From Apiotrichum sp. Y4204 (lineage: Eukaryota; Basidiomycota; Tremellomycetes; Trichosporonales; Trichosporonaceae), in the NCBI GenBank assembly GCA_025531455.1, contig JAMYHL010000026.1:1-64000 (forward strand): a DNA stretch of 64,000 nucleotides, written 5' to 3'. Positions 58,277 through 64,000 of this stretch are shown here, piece after piece. The notes beneath the pieces are model-generated. The model was given only the letters and a program-made list of their open reading frames with translations. It was not told where the DNA came from and made no database searches. Position numbers and translations under genes: made by a program. How positions within the stretch are numbered: position 1 is the first letter of the stretch; every line of letters begins with the position of its first letter.

Positions 58277-61200
58277 GGTGTACAAAAGACGATTAGGGGT
58301 CACCGAAAGGAGAAAGGAGATATGAAAGATGTAAAGGAGAGTGGATGATAATGGAGAGAAGACGATTGTTGGCAACTGTCAAGACCAAAGAGATGAAGGA
58401 GAGGACGATCCACTACTGAATCGAGGGGGGGAAATGGACGTGCATCCATCCTCTGGCTCCTCGCACCCCGGCGCGCGACCTCCTTGGTCCGCGGTCGGCG
58501 GTGCGCGGTGCACGGGGCAAGGTACGCTAGTGTGTCTGTTTGATCTAGTGGCCGGCCACTAGGCCCACAAGCGCGCCGTGCCGAGCCAAACCAAGATGAT
58601 GCAGCTCATTCAAAGCCAGTTGCTGCGCCGTGACTGGCTCGGTATACGCGTGGTCTACGGCGAGTCTTCCGCGCTTCGCGCTCTTCAGATCACAAGCCAC
58701 TCGGGTCCAACTGGACGCAAAGGACCCACAGAAAAGAATACGAGGCGCACGGCCAGAGGAGCGAAGGGGGGGGGGTGTGGATCAGGAGAATGAGGAGGAT
58801 GCGCAGGGATGTTCGAGGATTCAGGGACAGATTAACAGGAGTGTGAAGGTGTGTTTGGTGCCTTCTCTGGTTCTCTGGCTGCAGCACCACGACTGTTCTG
58901 TTTGTCCAAGCCGTGTCCAGCCAATCAGGCAGGAGGGGCAAGGGTCTTCACCCGGTCACTCAACCCGCCAGGGGGGGAGACAAGCAAATTGGACCACCCC
59001 AGCGCCGGCGCGCCGGCCCGCAAGGGCAGCACGCAATGGGGGGGCGATAGATGGTACTCAGGTACTACATCCCTCCCAACATCCCTTCACCGCCAAGCAA
59101 CTGGAGGGATCGGGGGATTCCTCAGACGACCCATCGAGTGATGACACCCACCACCCATATGCATCCATGCCACCCACTCCTCCCATGGAGGTTACCCCAC
59201 GTAGCTTGCATGTCATACAAAGTATGTGGTATTCTAGGGATCACCCAGAGCCGGCTGCATTGAGGTACATCATAGCGTCCAATAGTAGCCATTGCGCGAT
59301 TCATGATCTCTCAATCCACCACTCCGCCAACATTGAATCCGGCAGGCTGCAGGCTGGCAACGGCACTGGCGGCACGCGACTGGCATCTCTAGCTGTCAAG
59401 TCAAGGCCAAGCCGGCCAAGCCCATCCTCAACTGACAATAGGATGTTGTGATTTCCCTGCTTTCCCGATACCTGTCCATTGGGATACGCGGGCCATCCCT
59501 CATTCGGCCACATAGCTGAAGATCACAATTCCATTCTGGAGGAGCTCCTCTCGCCTTCTGTGACCACGCCCTGACTGTCATTCGTACCCGCCACAACAGA
59601 AAGCGGAACAAATAGAAGTCGTAAACCCGAACAAGGAGATGATCATGCGGGGGAGTGGGCCGCTAAACCGAGATCGAGAGATCACGAAGGTCACAAATAC
59701 GGCAGCTGGGCCGAATTGGAGGCCAGGTACCAACCGAAGCGCCAAGCTCAACGCAAGGTGAAAGCTGAGAGGTATGGTTCCCATGCCAAGACTGCGCGCA
59801 GCAGCAGTGGGAGCTTATCCATCTACCCCAACTATGGCCAACTATGGCCACAGGTCCAGCGGCCGAAGGGACCAGAGAGCCGGATCTGAATCTCCCCTCG
59901 AACTTCAACTCAGGCTAACGCAAGGCTGTGTCAGTCACGTTCCATGCTGAACATGTGCTTTTGTTACAGGTCACAGATGCACAGATCGTGCTTACAGCAT
60001 CGCAACGGCCCAGCATAGATGAGTGAGCCGGACAGGCGATTGTACTGATCGAGAGCCTTCCGAAAGTGCAAGCTCACTGCGGGTTGGATTTCAGATCCGG
60101 CTAACAGGAGTAGCGTTTACGGGATTCAGCATCACTTCCTGGCCGCGCAGTCTCTCATAAGTATCCTTCTAGTTAAGCTACCGTTACCTTGCTTCACGGC
60201 CGTCTGCCCCCAGGCGACATGCCAACCGCGCCGGTATCGCGCCTGACATGTTGGCTGTTTGCCATCAATCACCGACGCGACAAGTATAAGCGTGAGCAAG
60301 TTGCGAGCAATGGTCGAGCTGTACTACAGCGGGTCCACAGCGGGCAGTTTGCAAGGAACACGAATGGCATGGGTGCCTCAGCGCCTCAGATACTCAGAAC
60401 GCAAGAGGTCGGGGATCCGATCGACTGGACGATACAAAGCCAAGCAAGCCAAGCCGTCGGTGCAACCCAGAAAGCGAACGCAAAACCGTGATTTTGCCCA
60501 CTTTCATCCATGGATGAGGGAGGATACGTGATGGCTACGTAAAGGTACGTGATTGTGTTCCTGGAAGGCAAGCGGAATCGGCGTCGTGTAACCGGAACGC
60601 ATGAGGTGGCATTACCAGTTGATAAGGCTCAATTGAGCGAGTCGAGCTCGATCAGTGCTGGGTGGCGACTGTGGTAACGCGTTATCCTGTCGGTGACTGA
60701 CTATCACCGCTCCCCCCCCCCCCAGGTACAACCTTCCTTGCACTTGCCTTCTTGTCCCTCCTCGCAGGCCTCGCACTTGGTTCTTGCAATGTCGAGTGCT
60801 GAGTTCCGTCCCTTCTGAATATCTCATCTCTGATCGTTCGTCTGACCTCTAAACTCGCTGCATAGGTGCCAAACTCAGGCCAACGTGAAACGCTGGCACT
60901 ACCATGACGGGAAAATGGGGAGTGATGTCAAGGCAGGTGGCGACTGACCCACTGACATCTTTCCTCACACGTCCTGCAATGTGCGCCAGCAAAGACGCGA
61001 CTTCCCAAAGCAGAGACTCCTCAGCGTGCTTAGACGCGTGGACATGTTGTGTATGCTCCTTGATGTGACTGTATGACACACACAAGTTGCCCAACAGCTA
61101 AACACGAACATGAAGTGTGTCCTTATTGCTCAAAAACAGTGATGGAGGAAAGTGAGTCACTTGAACGCGTTTAACATCGAGGGCCACGATGCAGGAAGGG

Positions 61201-61836
61201 CATGTCTTGTGTGAAGGACCGACATGATTCCGCCACCGACCTTCCCTAAGAAGGGGGGATCGGGGGAGCTGTGTGTGCATGTGTGGTCAGTGCGCCGATC
61301 ATTCATCCTCAATCATGAGTGGTGGCGAAGTGATGTGAGTGCGAGGAAGGATAACACATCTTCAATTTCGGTGACAGCCCCGTGATGCAGAACGAGTCTG
61401 CTCATCTTCAATCATCGATTACTGCGACATGATGCGAGGGCGATGATGCTCCTCTTCTCTAGGTTGCAGGAATGCTGCGAGGAGAGAGAATAGGTACGAG
61501 GGAGAAGACAAACATCTCCATTGATGGAGCGCGACATGTCGCGAGGCCAGTTGGACGCGTCGCTCATCTGATAGCGACGTGCTGCGGAAGCGAGGACGCG
61601 ACCCTGGACACACAACTCTGGATACACATTAGGTGACCAATGTTTGCGTTTCCCCTCGCCTCGCCATCCACCTCGCCTTTCTCGCGCACCCTTTGCGCAC
61701 CCATCCTGGCGACAGGAGGTTTTCGAGAGCTGGAGGAGGGATTCGTCGATATAAAACTGGAAGGCCTGGCGGTATCTCCTCCCAACCACCTACCGATCTA
61801 ACTCCTCCTCTTTCTACTTATCCCACCACTTCCACA
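58277..61836. other. Long intergenic region
   Basis: About 3.6 kb. A 273-codon plus frame (58630-59451) begins at a non-ATG codon and has no family features. A 12-C run lies at 60712-60723. I recognise no gene or RNA; spliced orphan genes could be missed. Confidence 0.4.
60712..60723. repeat. Poly-C run (12)
   Basis: Twelve consecutive C. Length may be affected by sequencing error. Confidence 0.9.
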
Positions 61837-63753
61837 ATGGCTGAGCTCGGTGGCCTCCTCGGCTTGGTCCATCCCGCACTCCTCTATAGTGTCCTCGAAG
61901 ACATCAAATATCCGTACGAGAGCCTCAACCCTGAAACGGTGAACGTAATGCTCATCGCTGTTGAAGATGTAAGTACTTAATAGTTTCCCGCCGTCTACAG
62001 TCCTGTCTTGTTCCCGTAGCTGATCGTGATCAGCAAGTAATGGGCCGTGTCACCGAATTCTTGCGCAAGAGCCTGCTTATCAGCATCAAAGAGATGGCAG
62101 CAATGGGGTTTACCACCCTCACTCCAGCCCTTTACTACGCTGTGGACCGGCAGTTTCGCGACTGCTGCGCGAACGCTGTTACAGTGCGCAGGCAGCGCGA
62201 TGGCATGGTAGGGCTCTATCTCGTTGCTGCTAGCATTGGCAGCCCGCCGCCCGCTCAGCTTCCGCTCGACGTGCTCCTTTACGCGTCGCGTGACATGTAC
62301 GTCGCCTGGCTGGCAGCGGCTATCAAGTATTTTGCGGACCTTCGCCCACTGGTGGTTAGCAACGTCGCGCGTGCCGAACTGGACGGGGAAATCACCGTAA
62401 GTACTCGAGTGTTTGATCATCGCCCTAACATGGCAGGCACTTGAGCTGTTCGTCGCGACCGCAGTTGTCGTGCATCATCTGCACGCCTACCTCATGATTG
62501 CCCAGGTATGTTTCGCAGAACGGTTTGCAGCAACGCTAACCCAATAGGCCGTTGCTCTCGGTCCTGCTGCCGCTCCGATGGTGCGGCCCCCCGTCTTTGA
62601 TGATATTGGAGTCTTCGCGTCCCAACCTGAGGCGCCTGGGCTCATGGGTTTCTACCCTGAAAATGCGGTGGCTCCGGCACTGATGGCTTCCGAGGTGGAG
62701 CCCGTCGTTCTTAATGATAATACATTGATCGCGGCCCAACCCGAGAGAGTCATCGAGGAGTTCGAAGACAATGTGATGGCCTCGGCGGCGGTGGCTTTTG
62801 AGAGGCAGCCCCCTGTGATCTATCAAAACGCGAGGCCCGCTGCCCAGCCTGAGGCACGGGAATACTTCGATTTCTACTTTGATAGTGCGGCAGCGTTGTC
62901 GCCGGTGCCTTCCGAGGTGGAGCCCGCCGTCATTGATCAGAACGAGATGCTCGCTGCCTCGCCTGAGGAAGTCTTAAATTTCTTTCCTGACAATGCGACG
63001 GCCCCGGCGCCCGTTTTCTTTTCCGATCATGGAATGGCCCCGGCGCCGGTGTCTTTCGAGATGCAGCCGGCCGTGTTCGATCGGAACGGGAATCTCGATG
63101 CCGAGCCTGGAGTCTTCAATCTCTTCGCCGAGGATGAGATGACCACTGCCGCATGGGAGGTCACCAACACATCTGATGACTTCCCGGCTCGCTCACTCGA
63201 GGTGCAAACCCGCGTCTCCAGTGTGAGGGTAGCGCCCCCCTATGAAAGCACAGTCTCAACCTTTGGAGCCACTGTCGAGGCCACCGCCGTGGAGAATGGA
63301 CCCAGCTCAAGTGTTTCCCTCTCTTCATCGGCACACGCCATCTGGAACCAGATGCTCCAGCCATCCCCGGAGGTGTATGCTCCCCTGAGCGTATGGCCGT
63401 GTTCGCCGCTTTCGGTCGCATGTGCTGGGCTGTCAACCTCCCCGCGGGTCTCGACGCCCAGGTCTTCCTCTGAAACGTCGACCTCGGAGAGTTACACATC
63501 TGATTATTCTTCCCCCTCAGCAGTGACCGACTACACGCTCTTTACCCCAACAGACTTGAATTCAGCCAACTCCGATTGCGAGATCGAGTTCCCTTCCGTG
63601 CCCGCGTTCGAGATTGAGATCACACCGTCCGTTCCTGATCTCACGGTTTTTGATCTCGCGAGGCCGGAGTTCGACGGCAGCAGAGGGACTGAATTAGAGA
63701 TTGAGACTCCATCTTATGACGGCGACGTTGACTCCGACATGTCGGACTATTAG
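61837..63753 (+). CDS. Hypothetical protein with degenerate tandem repeats
   Basis: Not recognised. About 588 residues in four exons; junctions at EVED/QVMGRV, EIT/ALELF and IAQ/AVALG keep frame with good splice sites. The first ~190 residues look like a helical domain (LLYSVLEDIKYPYESLN, FTTLTPALYYAVDRQF, LELFVATAVVVHHLHAYLMI). From about residue 195 to 380 come about five degenerate units of 35-48 residues with consensus P-x-V-[IFL]-x-[DQ]-N-x-x-x-A-A-x-P-E followed by F-x-x-[DN]. The C-terminal part is Ser/Thr-rich and acidic and ends VDSDMSDY. No signal peptide. The first half resembles no family I know. Confidence 0.65.
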
Positions 63754-64000
63754 AGGCGGTATGACAGAAGCACGGGCTGGTGGGGCTGAAGCTGATGAAG
63801 ACGGCGAGCAGTGAATATAGAAGGTTATTTCCATGAGCAGTACTGTTTAGTTGTCATAATTTCTCCTGTTATTGTATTTGCGTTTGCCCATCTGATGCAG
63901 CAGCACTCATCTGTGAGCAAGTAGCAGAGCATAGACGTCCGACAACCTACTGATCTAATTTCTTGTTGTGAGAAGAGTGTGAGCAGCCCGCACGTGGGCG

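Noticed and set aside
58630..59451. 273-codon plus-strand frame
   Set aside because: Non-ATG start and no domain. GC-rich DNA can give such lengths; retained only as an uncertainty note.
1..64000. CRISPR arrays, operons, Shine-Dalgarno sites
   Set aside because: The window is eukaryotic; short tandem repeats present have no spacer structure.

Overview
The window looks like nuclear DNA of a basidiomycete yeast, most likely a tremellomycete (Trichosporonales or Cryptococcus relatives). Genes are split by many very short introns (about 35-60 nt) with GTGAGT/GTAAGT donors and CTGAC/CTAAC-like branch points. Coding DNA is GC-rich and genes lie on both strands without operons. Complex I and CTNNBL1 genes are present, which excludes budding-yeast-type genomes, and Tps1 carries an internal acidic insertion of the kind known from Cryptococcus. 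The placement is inferred from gene content and architecture; no rRNA marker is present.

Layout. 1-4.5 kb: no convincing gene, but a ~400-bp element bounded by 19-bp inverted repeats and packed with TTCAG/CTGAA, plus a 9-bp minisatellite and a G-run tract. 4.5-12.3 kb: a dense block with tRNA pseudouridine synthase PUS7, the CRL4 substrate receptor Cdt2, SAGA subunit Spt3 and, convergent, proteasome alpha subunit PSMA3/Pre10. 13.8-15.9 kb: complex I NDUFS5 and an orphan Gly/Tyr-rich protein. 16.3-21.9 kb: Tps1 and glycogenin in tandem, the entry enzymes to trehalose and glycogen, both using UDP-glucose. 23-33.3 kb: a four-helix voltage-sensor-like membrane protein, an Rrn6-like Pol I factor, the spliceosome-associated CTNNBL1, and a ZW10/Dsl1-family tether subunit. 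CTNNBL1 and ZW10 are divergent and share a short promoter.

33.3-36.9 kb is a gene-free, AT-enriched stretch. 36.9-43 kb holds a WrbA-type flavodoxin quinone reductase, a DUF4267-like membrane protein and an APC-superfamily amino-acid/GABA/choline-type permease. 44-50 kb has a basic orphan protein running into a purine-rich repeat, a small single-span Pro/Gln-rich protein, and a type II membrane glycosyltransferase with a DxD motif. 50.7-58.3 kb has a YycE-like VOC protein, the AzgA purine transporter with a GATA-rich upstream region, a Ser-rich orphan with T-ending codon use, and a Kre9/Knh-domain GPI-anchored wall protein. 58.3-61.8 kb is gene-free as far as I can see. The window ends with an orphan carrying about five degenerate tandem repeats.

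Coherent themes are storage carbohydrate synthesis (Tps1, glycogenin), cell surface (glycosyltransferase, Kre9-like, single-span protein) and nutrient uptake (permease, AzgA). Most of the rest is housekeeping. The most unusual signals are two genes with introns at or inside the start codon, the inverted-repeat element near 2.1-2.5 kb, and promoter motif clusters. Exon junctions were read by eye from splice consensus and frame continuity; outer coordinates are more certain than inner ones unless stated.
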